Shown here: piece after piece, positions 1 through 11,284 of the stretch
How positions within the stretch are numbered: position 1 is the first letter of the stretch
Layout of the letters: each line of letters opens with the position of its first letter
Source of the DNA: Sphagnum compactum
Lineage: Eukaryota; Bryophyta; Sphagnopsida; Sphagnales
DNA: 64,000 nt
Reading direction: 5' to 3'
Assembly (NCBI GenBank): GCA_965153455.1
Contig: OZ234496.1
Location: 10,315,863 to 10,379,862, forward strand
The notes under the pieces: generated by a model
The model's database searches: none
What the model saw: only the letters and a program-made list of their open reading frames with translations
Told to the model about the DNA's origin: nothing
Program-made: the position numbers and the translations under genes

Positions 1-2075
1 GAAATGCGCCTCAAATTTATATGAGGTAAAGTGACATTTGTGCAAACTGGCCAAAACATACTCATGTGGACTACTTGGATATACATAACTTGAATTTTGT
101 TAGTGAGTTCCACAAATATATTCAACAGAAAAATGTTGCATAGTCTCAAAATTTGAAGAGAAATCCCATTGACATACCCCAATTTATAGAGACAAGACTA
201 TGTACAGCAAGCTAGAAAAATACATGTTTTTGCCTTACCATTGCCCCAAAGATGAGCCCAAGTTACAAGTTAGAAATGATGATGAACCAACAACTTGGTT
301 CTGAGGAGTACCCAGTTCCGCACCATTGGTTCCATTGGTGGTGGCTTACTCATAAAAAGGAAGAACCACCACCAATTATTGGGTGGTGAAAAGAGGGAGG
401 AAGCCTTGTCACGAGTCGACAGTGGCTCCACCTTATGCGTCCCGGAATTTTCACAAAAGAGCTTCGAACTCTGGTAGCGGTTCTTCCTGCCAAGCGATCT
501 ACATTGCTTGAGCAACCAGTCCCATACACGTCGTGTACAGCAGCAAAACCGGCCCTGAACTGTTTCACAAGTTCCGACTTCAAAGTCACAGGCCCACAGA
601 TCCCATTTGTGGGTTCTCCTCGCACACATGCACACAGCAAGTTAGTTGGGCCGTGCCGCAAAGCTTGCAACTGATGTGGAGGAAGGTGAACTACAGAGCT
701 GACACGCACGCACACTCTGCCAGCTATTTTTGTCCTCCAAAGGTTTGTTTTTTTCCCTCCAGCCAATAGATTTTGTTCTTGATGAAGCTGAGCACAGTTG
801 CTGAGCGCAGCGATGTATGTAACGCCCACGCACCGACATCCAAGCAAAGCTAAGCTTCTTCCACTGTCAGACCTCCTTTCGTGGCTGGGCAAACGTTTTC
901 TTGTGCATGTGCGCAGGCCTTAGAACTGTCCAGAAGAAAGAGACCTCGCAAAACAACTGTTACAAGGTATTGCCATAAAGTTTTGGCTTCAACTTGGAGC
1001 GTGTGTGTGGGTAACAGTTAGAGACCTCTAGGCTATTTTGATCAAATTTATTTGGGATCCAAATTATCTCACCATTTTACATGGTTTCGTCATTTCTCAT
1101 GATTTCTTTTGAGCTTTATCACGAACCGTAGAGCTCCTTGTTCAAATACCTGCTTCTTGTATTTGGAAAATTCACACTCAGCACAAACAGTTACAGGGTT
1201 TGTTTTCACAATTTTCACAGGGGCAATCTCCACAAGAGTAAAGAGCCAAATTTGGCTAAAGGTCAGAGAGGACATGAGACATTTTCTAGAACCCAGTGTC
1301 TACATATGGCAACTTCCATATTTTCTCCTCTCAGCCTGGCAACTAAAAGGCATCTAGGAAGACTCTTGTGGCACGCCCAAATAGAAACAGCTCTTTCAGG
1401 TTCTTACGATCTAGTGTTGAACCAGCATCATTTTGGTGGAATTGGCATGAATTGAATCATTGAACTAGCATTTTGCTGAACTGAAATTGAAATAGAAACC
1501 TCGAAGAATATATCTTGAACATATCCAGGTTCTTTAGTGAAGCAAATTGATCTTCTTTGAAAAATCAACAAATAGGCTGATTAAACCTAAAGGTTTAAAT
1601 GAAAATCTGATTTAGATTTTGAATAGAAATCAAACCCTGATTAATAAGCCTTTAAGTTTTTGAAGTAAGCAATCTGAACTTTTTTGAAAAGTTGGCAAGT
1701 GCACTATAAATAAATTGATCGGTTTTTGTTAGTTATAAAACTTCATACCTATGTAATCCCAAATGTTAATTTGTTGTAAAACTCCAAATGGGGATATTTG
1801 TTGTAATATCCAAGCTTGGGGAGTGTGTAGTGTGTGCATGGAATCAAACTCAAGTTTTGAACTCGGCCTAGACGTTTTTGAATGTGGAAAAATGTGCCAA
1901 AACTAAAACTATAGAGTTTCAAATTTTAAAAAACTAAGTTCAAATCCACACTTGAAAAACCTAGAAAAAAAACGTAATGTCAAAACTAAAGATGGAGGTT
2001 TGCTTACTAAAGAAGTGACCAACATTGGTGATAACCTTGTGGGGTCATACCATATGACTCATTATATTTCATGAA
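1..2075. other. Intergenic DNA, no supported gene
   Basis: No gene is supported here. The stretch 300-1000 is less AT-rich than its surroundings and carries overlapping open frames on both strands, the longest being 180 codons on the minus strand at 350-892. None shows a recognisable domain, a convincing start context or splice logic. The remainder (1000-2075) is AT-rich without visible structure. Confidence 0.5.
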
Positions 2076-2083
2076 GTTTGGAC

Positions 2084-2890
2084 TAGTGTTGGGTGGTTCT
2101 TTGAAAGTCAAGATAATATCGAAGGTTTTGAATAAAGGGAAAGTGAACTTAAACTTGACCTGACCCCTAACTCAACAATCAAATCTAAACCTTAACTTAG
2201 GATTTGCCTATTTATAGGATTCAAGTTTGAACCTAATACCCTAGAACTGGCATTTCCAAATCTTTTGCTTAAAACCCACCGCCAATGGATTTTCTTGCAT
2301 GTGTCCTCATCACCTCAAATCATTACTTTCACACTTTAGAGCTTCCTTCTTGCAACCTTAACTTTGCTTACTTCTTCAACTTCTATTTCAACATGGCATG
2401 TGTTTTCTTCTCACCCTTTTTAAACCTTTTGGTTTCATATAAAGAAAAAGCTTGAGATTTTCATTCAACATTTTGGAGCTTTAGTTTCATAATATTAATG
2501 AGTTTTTCATTAAATGAACCTATAGCCCTAGGAAAATGTTATCATGTGGCTTCTCCTTTTAGTAGTTCTATCACCACATGGTGGTGCATTGTTGAAGTTA
2601 GAAATAGTAATTGGAAATTATGTTGCGGGAACCATTTTCTTTTGATAATCTAATGAAATAACTCTAAACTCTAACAACTACCCAAAAATGTCCCCTTGTC
2701 AAAAATATCTAAACCCTAATACATGAAAATCTTGTGTGTGCTTTAAGAAAGGAACATTAACCTTAGTTAAAAGTCTTAGAATATTTTTAAGAAATCCAAA
2801 ACCTTCCTTAGAGGTTCTAGAAAAGACCTTTAACAAAAAAAAAAACCAACCCCATAGGTTCCTTACAAAACAAAAAACTACATAACACTA
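2084..2890. mobile_element. Non-autonomous hAT-type DNA transposon, 807 bp
   Basis: The element starts TAGTGTTGGGTGGTT and ends so that its reverse complement reads TAGTGTTATGTAGTT (12 of 15 positions match). It is flanked by a perfect 8 bp direct repeat GTTTGGAC at 2076-2083 and 2891-2898. An 8 bp target duplication with short termini of the YAGTGTTGG type is the hallmark of the hAT superfamily. It has no coding capacity. The termini resemble those of the elements at 4016-4323 and 44521-45485. Confidence 0.75.
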
Positions 2891-3056
2891 GTTTGGACCT
2901 ACTATTTTAATAGAGTCATGATGTAAAATATTGGAGGTATTGAATTTTGAAAGTAATTTTCATTTAGTTGAATTGACTCATAGTTTCTTGACAATTAGAC
3001 TTTCTTTAAATACATAATTTTTAGCTTGGCGATATTCCTTGTACCATACTAAATCA

Positions 3057-3120
3057 CTCCGTTACTTAATGGTTTTCATGGAATCACATGTTAGTCCATG
3101 AAAACCATTATGTAATGGAG
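3057..3120. repeat. Near-perfect 26 bp inverted repeat (hairpin)
   Basis: The arms at 3057-3082 and 3095-3120 match at 24 of 26 positions around a 12 nt loop. Core of the left arm: TAATGGTTTTCATGGA. It could be a miniature transposon or a small fold-back. No target duplication was seen, so its class is open. Confidence 0.7.
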
Positions 3121-4007
3121 AGAATCATTTCCTTGTAGAGGGAATATCATACAAAATCATTTTCTTAGGCCTATTTAAGGTTGGGGTTCCAAAAAAGAGA
3201 AAAAGGACTCCAAGACTTTTGTAAGGTTATTTTTTACAAATAACATTTAATTGAAACAAATTTAAGTGATGAAAATTGAATAGTTCAATTTAAGATAATT
3301 AGTGTGATAATAATGATTTTTCATATGCATACATAATTGTGTATCAATATTTTGGTTTATAAATTAGAACATAGAAAATCCCAAAAAATCCCAAAATGAG
3401 TTTCAATGGATAATCAAGCATTTTTTTGGTAAGATTATTTCCTACACATGTGACATGCACCTAAAACTAGACATTTGCAACCCATGTTGAACATTGTTTT
3501 TGGGCCATGTTTAAAAAATGAATCTTTCACCTTGCAAGTCTTTCCTGCAAAATCTTAAAACTTTGAAATTTTTACATGATTTGGTTTTTCATCAAGTTCA
3601 CCCAATGACCATGTACTTTCATAGAAGGGGACATGTTTTTGTTGTACAGAAAGTTTGTAATCAATTGCATGACTTTATGATTTCCTTTTCATTAGTTAAA
3701 AATATATATTTTAAACACTTGATATAATTAGTCTAAAGGAATCAAATTCATGTGTGTTTTAGATGCCAACATCCATATTTAGATAATACAAACCTATGAA
3801 AAAACAAATGCATTTTACTATTATTTTCAATCAGGACCTAGAAAATTTGTGATGGGTATGAAATTCTTAAAAAATTCCATACTAATACCAATTAATATGT
3901 TTAAGATTTTTTCAATATTAATATTTCCTTGCATAGGCTAATTAAAAAATTAGTAGATTTGAATAATAACCTTAGTGTGAACAAGTTTGAAACATTTGAA
4001 TCTTGAA
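3121..4007. other. AT-rich intergenic DNA
   Basis: I see no gene, tandem repeat or clear element ends here. A 69-codon frame at 3518-3727 is not recognisable as protein and is taken as chance. Confidence 0.5.
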
Positions 4008-4015
4008 GATATTAT

Positions 4016-4323
4016 TAATGTTGGGCATTTCATATAAAATTAGGGATAAATACTTGTTAATTATCAACCTAGGTATATATACATTTACCCTTTTTTTTAT
4101 CAAAACTTTGAAGAACCAATATTGATATGTAGTCGTGGTTCTCTAAAAATCTAATATCAAAAAATTGACCAAAGAATTAATAGTTATTTGCTAATTTTTT
4201 CATGAAAACCATTGGTTTTTTGAAGTATTTGAAATAACCATGACCAATAGTTTGTTTATTCAACAATATTTAAAGAACCAAAATTGAGGGTTATTTTAAA
4301 ATTTTAAAAACCATCCAACATTA
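4016..4323. mobile_element. Probable small hAT-type MITE, 308 bp
   Basis: The ends form a 9 bp perfect terminal inverted repeat, TAATGTTGG, which fits the hAT terminal consensus. Flanks are GATATTAT (4008-4015) and GATATTAC (4324-4331), an 8 bp target duplication with one mismatch. The right terminus (reverse complement TAATGTTGGATGGTTTTT) resembles the ends of the elements at 2084 and 44521. The match beyond the first 9 bp is poor, so the call is weaker than the other two. Confidence 0.5.
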
Positions 4324-4331
4324 GATATTAC

Positions 4332-5794
4332 CTTTTAAGAAAAACAAGGAAATGGATCTTTTGTGAAGTCGAGTCTCTTGCTCCTCTCTAGTGGTTTCTA
4401 TTTATGGTATGAGTTTAACTATTTGTTAATACTTGACTTAAAGTTGAGAATTCTCCCATGTAAGAATGCACACTACTTTTGATTTCACAAAAGATCTCAT
4501 GAATCAAGAAAATTGGTTTATGTTTACACAAGATTTGTGGCCGTTTGTGACAAACACCATGGTTTATTTTAAGTTTTTTTAATTTATGAAAGTTTCTGGA
4601 ATTGTAAAATTTTGTTTTGGTTTTATTTTGTGAATTGGATGAGAATCGCAATTGTAGTTTTCAAGTTGTGTTAGTGTGTTGCAATACTTTGTTTGTTTCT
4701 TTGTTTTTTGAGGATAAAAGATTGAAGTGAAGTTTCTTGATTTTCTTGTTTTGTTACAACATTTTTCTTGTTTATTTTTTTGACCTTGAAAAACTTGGAG
4801 GCAATTTGTTTGCAAATTCATTAGGTTTAAATTTGATTGTCTTGTTCAAGAACTCCTTGGGGATTGAACTTCCATTAGGGCCTTTTACCCAAAGTTTCAA
4901 AGGTTTTGAATGAGAAGGAAAAAAGAGGAAGATAGTGAACTTGAAAGGAAGATTGAAGATTGATTTGGTTGTGTTAAATCTTGAAAATGGGTGAGAAGAA
5001 AAAAAAGGGTGAAAAAGACGATGGAAAAAAAGGAAAAGGATAGAATTACCTGCACAATGTTTTCACCTTTGTTATTCACTAGTGTCTAGTTGAATTTCTT
5101 CACTCAAACATTTAGGGCATTATGTGGAAATCACATTGCATTTCACATTTGTTGATATCATTATCATCATTAGCATCGTTGTTTTTTTCATGTATCAACA
5201 ACCTTTGCCTCTCATGTTATTGACTCCCTACACAATATTAACATCAACAATGATAGGCAATGGTAGTATCACATTACCACCACCCACCACCATTGCCACC
5301 AAGAGCTTTAAGTTTTAATGGGCTTTGAGTTTGAGTAGTAATGTTGGCCTTTCTTGTTTTCTTTCGTCATTGTTTTTCCTCCTTGTGAACATTTTCATTT
5401 TCATAAGCATCAACGAGAAATTAGCATCAGAAGCTTTGCAACTCCCATTATTAGCAATGCATGAAGTTTTTAATTTTGCTATCAGTGGGAGTTTAACTTC
5501 CCAAACCTACTAAGTTCAGGATTTTTTTCAAGTTTGTTAATTTCAAGGGTTAGGTTTAAACATGGCAAGGTATGGGTCCAATTCAAACTTGCCAACCTTT
5601 TATTTTTATTTTTATTTTTAATTTTTCATCCATGAAAATGGTGTTTTCAACCATAATATGGATTGGGGAAGGTTTCATTGGTTTAATTTCATTTTAAAAT
5701 AATAGGTGAACAATAGAGTTTAAAATGGAACAATTTTTATTAAAAAAGGGTTTGAGTAGTTCCATCATGATGACCAACCATGTTGTGATGTGAT
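4332..5794. other. AT-rich intergenic DNA
   Basis: No supported gene. Several 60-80 codon frames on both strands (for example 4415-4651 minus and 5124-5318 plus) have the biased Lys/Asn/Phe/Ile composition expected of AT-rich chance frames. T-rich and A-rich tracts are common. Confidence 0.5.
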
Positions 5795-6325
5795 GGTCAT
5801 GACTCCTCTTGCTCTCACTGTCCCAGTATGTCATAGGAAGATACTGTCCCATAATGTCATTTGAAGATAAAAAAAATAAAATGACTCCCTAAGGATTTCT
5901 TAAACTAACCACTTTTGTGGACCAGTTGGCCAGACAAAAAGGCCTTTTAGGAAAACTATAGTCCATTTAAATGGCTTAATTACTATTCATCTACTCGCAA
6001 TGAAAATTCCAACACTTCTTCTTCTTCCTCCATCACCCACACAACTTCAACCATTTACAACATTGTCACAATCCAAGGCGTTTAAGCCTCATACACCATC
6101 TTTACAACTCCCTCTTGCAGCAACTTTGTTACAACAAACCACAATTTAACTAACCTCGAAACAACATTTATTTTGTAACTACTAACCAAACAACACCATA
6201 GAAATCTCACACACATGCACACACCTTAACTTCTTTACAAAATATGAACAACAAAGCATGGCTTTCAGCACCCAACCATGAACATGGAGGCGTTTTGTTC
6301 TACGATGCTTGGTGTTAAACATTTC
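5795..6325 (-). repeat. LTR-like long direct repeat, copy 1 (3' side of gypsy element)
   Basis: This segment is repeated in the same orientation at about 9118-9585. Shared landmarks include the CCCAGTATG tract, the run of CACCCACACAA, AAGCCTCATACACCATC and the CACCCAACCATGA block. The pair brackets minus-strand protease and reverse transcriptase remnants, so I read it as the LTR pair of one minus-strand element. A purine-rich run (minus strand) lies at about 6725-6745, so the 3' LTR could extend up to there instead. Exact ends are not fixed. Confidence 0.55.
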
Positions 6326-6548
6326 TTGCTTTCACTATCCCACTCGCAAAGGCGACGTTCTAGCCTTTCCATCAGGTCATGATGGGCTAACACCCTAAAA
6401 AGCTCCACCCACATTATGGAGGCCAAAGCATCACAAGTGGCATAATCAATCCCAAATACTAACGCCTCCAATCAAGCTCTGGGGCTCCTTGTTCTCATAG
6501 ATGGTGTTCGACCCCCAAAAGGATTTCTGCTATCTTGATCACTAGACA
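6264..6548 (-). pseudogene. Decayed minus-strand ORF next to the gypsy 3' LTR
   Basis: Reading leftward from 6548 an open frame begins with Met-Ser-Ser-Asp-Gln-Asp-Ser-Arg and has one internal stop before continuing to 6264. The polar, Arg-rich start followed by a longer hydrophilic stretch would suit a gag start. However, its position after the reverse transcriptase, and partly overlapping the LTR-like repeat, does not fit normal element order. It may be part of the LTR or come from a nested insertion. Confidence 0.3.
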
Positions 6549-7220
6549 TGATGATCCTTCATTCAAACTAAGGCATAGCACTAGAAAAAAAAATTATATA
6601 TATAATTTTATTTTTATTTTTTTGTGGGGCTTGTTGTTATGGTTCATTCAATAAAAAAAACAATGAAAAAAAAGAAAATTATTGCTAAAGTAAGAACCTA
6701 GCAAAAGAAACTAAGTTCACAAGTTTTTTTCCCCCTTTTTTTTGTTCTTACCCTAATACCAAATATTCTATTTTGGATTTGGAATAAACCAAAATATCAT
6801 TCATAGACACTAACACAAACCTTCCCAGGTACTTTTGAAACAAGGAGTTACCAAAGTCATAAATGTGGCTAGGGCATTTGTTAGTCCAAATGGCATCACC
6901 CACTACTAGAATTCTTGGTTTTTCAAATGGTCCAAGTTGATCGATTAGTCTTTCTTGACTAATGAACATGTATAGTTTGATTAGAGGCTAGGGGCTTGAA
7001 TGACATGTGTACCTTTTGGCCAGTTAACATGGTTGAAATGACCTATTTGACTATTTGTTAACTTGGACATCTAGTCAAATTGGACCAAAAATTGACAACC
7101 TTGGTCAAAATGGCCAATGACACTTAATCAAATGGAATATTTAGTGAAGTTGGAAATAAACACATGGAACTTTTAATCAAAATTGCCAATGGAATTTTAG
7201 TCAAAATGGCCAATGTTATT

Positions 7221-7492
7221 ACTACATACATACATACCTACCTACCTACATATTTACCCACCCACCCACCTACCTACTTACTTATTACAACCTACCTATT
7301 TACTACAACATACCTACTTACTTACCCATCCACTGACCTACCTATTACAACCAACCTACTTACTTACTTACCTACCCACTCATCCACCCACCTACTTACA
7401 TACTACAACCTACCTACCCACACACCCACATACCAATTAATTACCTACTACAACCTACCTAACCACCCACCCACCCACCTACCTATGTACTT
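7221..7492. repeat. Degenerate (CTAC/CCTA)n microsatellite
   Basis: About 270 bp of tetranucleotide repeats, mainly CCTA, CTTA and CCAC, inside the CACTA element. They give long plus-strand frames rich in Thr, Tyr, Leu and Pro in more than one frame, which are repeat artefacts and not genes. Confidence 0.85.
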
Positions 7493-7564
7493 CATAGTCT
7501 TGTAGTGATGTGTCGAAATAAACATGTGAAATAAATGTTTGACAAAAGTTGAACACCCTTTGAT

Positions 7565-7625
7565 GGTGTGGTCCATTAGTGAAAGATTTGGTTTATCATT
7601 GGGGAGGTCAAAGGTTCAATTCTTA
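7565..7625 (+). repeat. Possible tRNA-related (SINE-like) promoter head
   Basis: The stretch has an A-box-like TGGTCCATTAGTG near 7568 and, about 44 bp on, GGTTCAATTCT, which fits the polymerase III B-box consensus. Spacing suits a tRNA-derived SINE head inside the CACTA element. No cloverleaf or tail was established, so it may be chance. Confidence 0.2.
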
Positions 7626-8639
7626 ATAGTTACAACCTATGTACATGCTTAGGGGGCTAAGGTAGATAGGCTAGGGTAGGGTAGGCTACCACCTACCTAC
7701 TCGCATTTTTATCACCTACCTACCTATTTATTGACAAAATAATATTTTTTATAATAATTTTAAAAATAAATTATTTAAATAATTTGATTATTCAAATGGT
7801 CCATTGTTCATTAGTCAAAATGACTAGTCAAATGGTCTTTACTCTGTTAGTAAAAAAGACCACCCTAATCACATTAGACATGTTAAAATCGACTTGTCCA
7901 AAATGACCAAGGATCTTTTGGCCCTTGTCCAAATTTGGTTTTCTTTACCAAAATTTTCGGTTTGAAAAACCAAAAATTCTAGTAATGACCATAAATTCAT
8001 AATGCACATTACTAGTTTTGAAGCCCATCTTACGAACATCTTAATCCTTCACACGAATATGATGGTAGCCACTTTGAAGATCTATTTTGGAAAAGATCTT
8101 GGCTTTATGCAGATGATCAAGAAAATCACCATTTCTAAGTAATGGAAATTTATTTTTAATTATGAGTTTGTTCAACCCTTTATAATCCACACAAAGTCTT
8201 GAGGTCCCATCCTTCTTTTCCACAAATAGGATAGGAGCACCGTAAGGGGATTTACTGGGCTTTATCCCTTATTCAAAAGATCAATTAAATATTGTTCCAA
8301 TTCTTCATATTTAGTAAAAAAGAATTGACAGGGGATTCTAGAAATGAGCTTTACATCTGACATTAAATCAAATGCACTGTCAACTTCCTTAATTGGTGGT
8401 AAGCTAGGTAGTTTTGCAAGGAAAACATATGAATATTTTTCTAAAAGTTTCCCCACCATTTCATTCAAACCATCCTCATTCATGGGCTCATTTATTGGCT
8501 CATGCACACTCATGGTAAATAAATTTTCATCATTTTGTACCCATTTCTTGAATTGTTTGGCAGAAAGTAAAGGGGTATTAGGTAAGGTTCACATACTTGT
8601 AAGTTCAAAAGCAGAGCCATTAGGTTTTGTGCAGTAGAC

Positions 8640-9116
8640 CGATCCACCTTTGCACGCTACCAATGCATCCATGGGGTCCAACCATTACATGCCTAAAATG
8701 ACATCGTAGACACTTCCTAGCCAAACTTGAAAATTAGTGTAAGTCTCCAATTCTGGAAACTATACTGGCACATCTTCCATGAAAATAGTTGTGTTATGGA
8801 CTTGACCATTGGGTAGTAAAATCTGTGATGGATCCATGGTTCCAATAGGATGGCCCAGGCTAATAACAAAACCTCAAACATTAATTTTGGGTATTACCAA
8901 GGTCCACCAACACCATTGTAGGTTTTCCAATAATTATCCCCTCAATGCGGATCACAATAGGGTTATGTGCCACCATTCATTCCAATATGGTTCTCGACAC
9001 CTAAATAGGGCCCTTGTCCTTCATCCCATGGGTTCCTATTTCTCTGCCTTCCATAGGGCCTATCAGCCCAAAGGTTGCTGTTTGGCGAAACCTTTTTGGG
9101 CATTGGATGATACCAA
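8640..9116 (-). pseudogene. Gypsy protease-region remnant and primer-binding site
   Basis: Read on the minus strand, this matches the plus-strand protease fragment at 10200-11550 almost base for base over long stretches (for example GGAACCATGGATCCATCA and CCCAATGGTCAAGTCCATAA). It is therefore the same family's gag-protease region with gag largely deleted. At 9108-9116 the minus strand reads TTGGTATCA one base inside the LTR end (CCTAACA at 9118-9124 minus), which fits an initiator-tRNA primer-binding site. Frames are broken. Confidence 0.6.
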
Positions 9117-9117
9117 G

Positions 9118-9600
9118 TGTTAGGTCCCTCTTGCTCTCATTGTCCCAGTATGCCATAGTACATCATAAGAAAATATTGTCCCAAAATGTCATAGGAAGAA
9201 TAAAAAAAATTAAACGACTTTTGAAGGATTTTTTAACCTTACCACTTCGTGGACTAGTTGGCCAGACATGTCTTTTAGGAAAACTACAGTCCACTTAAGT
9301 GTCTTATTATTTATCTATTCCCAATTCTAGCTCCTCTTCTTCTTCTTCTATCACCCACACAATTTCAACCACTTACAACACCATCACAATCCAAGGCATT
9401 TAAGCCTCATACACCATCTTTACAAATCATTCTTGCAACAACTTTATTACAACAAACCATAATTCAAAGAACCTAAAACGACATCTACTTTGCAACCTAC
9501 TAACCAAACAACACCATAAAAATTAAAGCACGGCTTTCACCACCCAACCATGAGTGTGGAGGTGTTTTGCTCTATGATGCTTCTTCCTAACCTTTTTAAC
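9118..9600 (-). repeat. LTR-like long direct repeat, copy 2 (5' side of gypsy element)
   Basis: Same sequence as 5795-6325 with scattered substitutions and small indels. On the minus strand it ends in CCTAACA immediately before the primer-binding site, which sets its orientation and makes it the 5' LTR of the minus-strand element. Its outer end, near 9585-9607, abuts an oppositely oriented gypsy fragment. Confidence 0.55.
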
Positions 9601-10371
9601 CAAGCCAACAAAAACTACCCTCTTCTAGCCTACCCTTATTTTATTCTCCATGTTTTCCCCCATGCATGTTCTGTTGTGGCTAAGTTTCTAAATGCTTACC
9701 ACATCCTAGGTAAATTTACAAATGCCACCTCATGTTTCAAAATTTTGTCGATAGTTTTTCTTTACATTTGTTTGTTCTCCTTGCCATCCTCATCTACTTT
9801 TCTACCCTAGGGGAATTGGATAGGGTGTGCATTTTCATGAATGGGCTAGATGACCATATTAAGTTTATGGTTAAGGCTTACAATCCCAAGACTCTTTTTG
9901 AGGTTTACAAGCTAGCCATAAACTTTGAAACCTAGAATAAAACTTACATGAAACCATTCAAAAACATGGACAGAACGCCTAAGGCAAAAACTAGTACCCT
10001 CAATACCCAAGCCCACAAGGGAAAATGGAAAAAGTTGCAGAAGGTTTGGAAACCTTGGCCAAAGGTGTGTCCAACGTTAAAGGCCCCATTTAGGCTTTAT
10101 GAGAAAGAACGAGAAGATCACAAACGAAAAGGTTTTTGTTTTTCTTGCTACAAACTCGAGCATCAATCTTTTTAATGTTTAAAAAGGCCTCGTTATATAG
10201 TAGTCTTTGCGTTAAGGGGCCTTAAGGAAGGTGGAAAAATAAAAACCCATGGGATGAAGGACAAGGGGCCTATTTAGGTGTTGACAACCATATTGGAATG
10301 AATGGTGGCACATAACCCTATTATGATCCACATTATAGTGGTAATTGTTGAAAAAACTACATTGGTGTTGG
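9600..10371 (+). pseudogene. Ty3/gypsy gag remnant, inverted second copy
   Basis: Gag packages element RNA. The plus strand contains, in broken frames, a capsid-like stretch around 9810-9935 (a 'FMNGLDDHIKFMV' block followed by a leucine-rich helix, as in retrotransposon gag) and a zinc-knuckle remnant at about 10130-10175 with C-x2-C-x4-H and then a premature stop. The stretch 10230-10380 is the inverted copy of 8900-9040. It is oriented opposite to the element on its left, so the two halves form an imperfect inverted pair. It is not functional. Confidence 0.6.
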
Positions 10372-10381
10372 TTGATGGACC

Positions 10382-11284
10382 CCCAAACTCTTCGTAAGAC
10401 ACAAATGTGAATCCAAAAGTGAAAACAACGAAAGAAGGAGTTGGGATGTGTTCCCTAGCTCATAGCACTTTGGGGGTAAGAGGGGCATGTTGGAGTTCCG
10501 AAATAGGGACTAGGAAGAATGACAAGCAGGTCAACTATTCACACCGGCCTACACAAACCAAACAACAAGTTGGTTAGTGTGTAATTATAACACTTTTGGT
10601 GCACAGACGAGCCACGAGTAAACACGAACTCACAAGACTCACCACGGCCCAGACTTGGGGGAAGCCACCACCTTCCCCCTTATAGTACTCTTTATGCCAG
10701 GCCATGGGGCCTGCACCAAATGTCATTTTGTTTCGGGACTCCCAACTTGGGAGTCCCGAAATTTTCGAAATTGGGACTCCTATGACTTTGGAGGCCCATA
10801 ACTTTTTTTTGCAGACCTTCGATTGAGATGAGGTTTAAAGAAAATTTGTATTCCTCGTTGAGAGCTTTCCAACGGTATAAGGCACGCCACCTGCACATAA
10901 TGAATTTAATACGATTCCTGACTTTTAGTGGTCAAAGGTCAAATTGGCAATTTGACTTTCGGCCCCCTTCTTAACTTGTGTTTTAAGTACCCAAATGGGT
11001 CATGCGAGCCCATTTTAGACATCTACATCTCAAGAAATTTCCCATGGTATAAGGAACTTTTCAATCCCATGAGTTTTGACCCCTGAAATTGCTCTTCTGA
11101 AGATTTAGGAGTCCATTGAAACTCCAACTCCCAAAGTGGGAGCCCACTTGGGAGTGTGTGGGTTCATTCCTTCACACTCTCTTACACTCTCAGGAGCATG
11201 AAATGTGACTCCTAGGCTTTACTCTCGACCCGCACCTTTGCAAGCCCTTGCCTTGGTCACGAGACCAAGGTTAGGGTCGTGACA
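10382..11284 (-). mobile_element. Insertion of about 900 bp in gypsy protease, probable solo LTR
   Basis: The 10 bp TTGATGGACC occurs at 10372-10381 and 11285-11294, and the gypsy protease sequence continues smoothly across when one copy plus the interval is skipped (compare the uninterrupted inverted copy at 8880-8990). The minus strand of the insert starts TGTCACGACCCTAACC, a start typical of many plant LTRs, so a solo LTR is likely. A 9-10 bp duplication would alternatively suit a MULE. The insert is rich in GGGACTCC/GGAGTCCC motifs and carries no gene. Confidence 0.55.
10731..10761. repeat. Perfect 15+1+15 bp palindrome
   Basis: TTTCGGGACTCCCAA, one C, then its exact reverse complement. 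It lies inside the 903 bp insertion, near other GGGACTCC repeats. Confidence 0.9.

Larger units (their letters stand above)
6901..7987. mobile_element. CACTA-type DNA transposon, 1087 bp, nested in gypsy RT
   Basis: The left end reads CACTACTAGAATTCTTGG and the right end, reverse-complemented, CATTACTAGAATTTTTGG; over 27 bp the termini agree at 25 positions. The flanking trinucleotide ACC occurs at 6898-6900 and 7988-7990, the 3 bp target duplication typical of CACTA (En/Spm) elements. Subterminal regions on both sides are packed with variants of GTCAAATGGYC, as CACTA ends usually are. There is no transposase, so it would need help from another element. A CTAC microsatellite occupies its middle. 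The right terminal CACTA has mutated to CATTA. Confidence 0.85.
6748..8513 (-). pseudogene. Ty3/gypsy reverse transcriptase, split by a CACTA insertion
   Basis: Reverse transcriptase of a Ty3/gypsy LTR retrotransposon, copying element RNA into DNA. Reading leftward from 8513: a linker region, then at 8223-8041 the block with [12 protein letters not shown], followed by [13 protein letters not shown], both standard gypsy RT landmarks. At 7987 the frame stops at a CACTA element and resumes at 6900 with the block around the active-site motif, here degenerate (S-M-N-D-I-L-V instead of the usual Y/F-x-D-D-I-L-V). An in-frame stop follows HHIRVKD. RNase H and integrase are not visible, so the copy is dead and truncated. 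The flanks on either side of the CACTA element meet in frame within the conserved RT core. Confidence 0.85.

Noticed and set aside
350-892. 180-codon minus-strand frame near the window start
   Set aside because: No recognisable motif, overlapping frames on both strands, and no splice or start evidence.
2076-4331. One large 2.2 kb hAT element from 2084 to 4323
   Set aside because: The outer flanks do not match, whereas each inner pairing (2084-2890 and 4016-4323) has its own 8 bp duplication.
7164-7505. 113-codon and overlapping 75-codon plus-strand frames
   Set aside because: Both arise from the CTAC microsatellite, which lacks stops in several frames.
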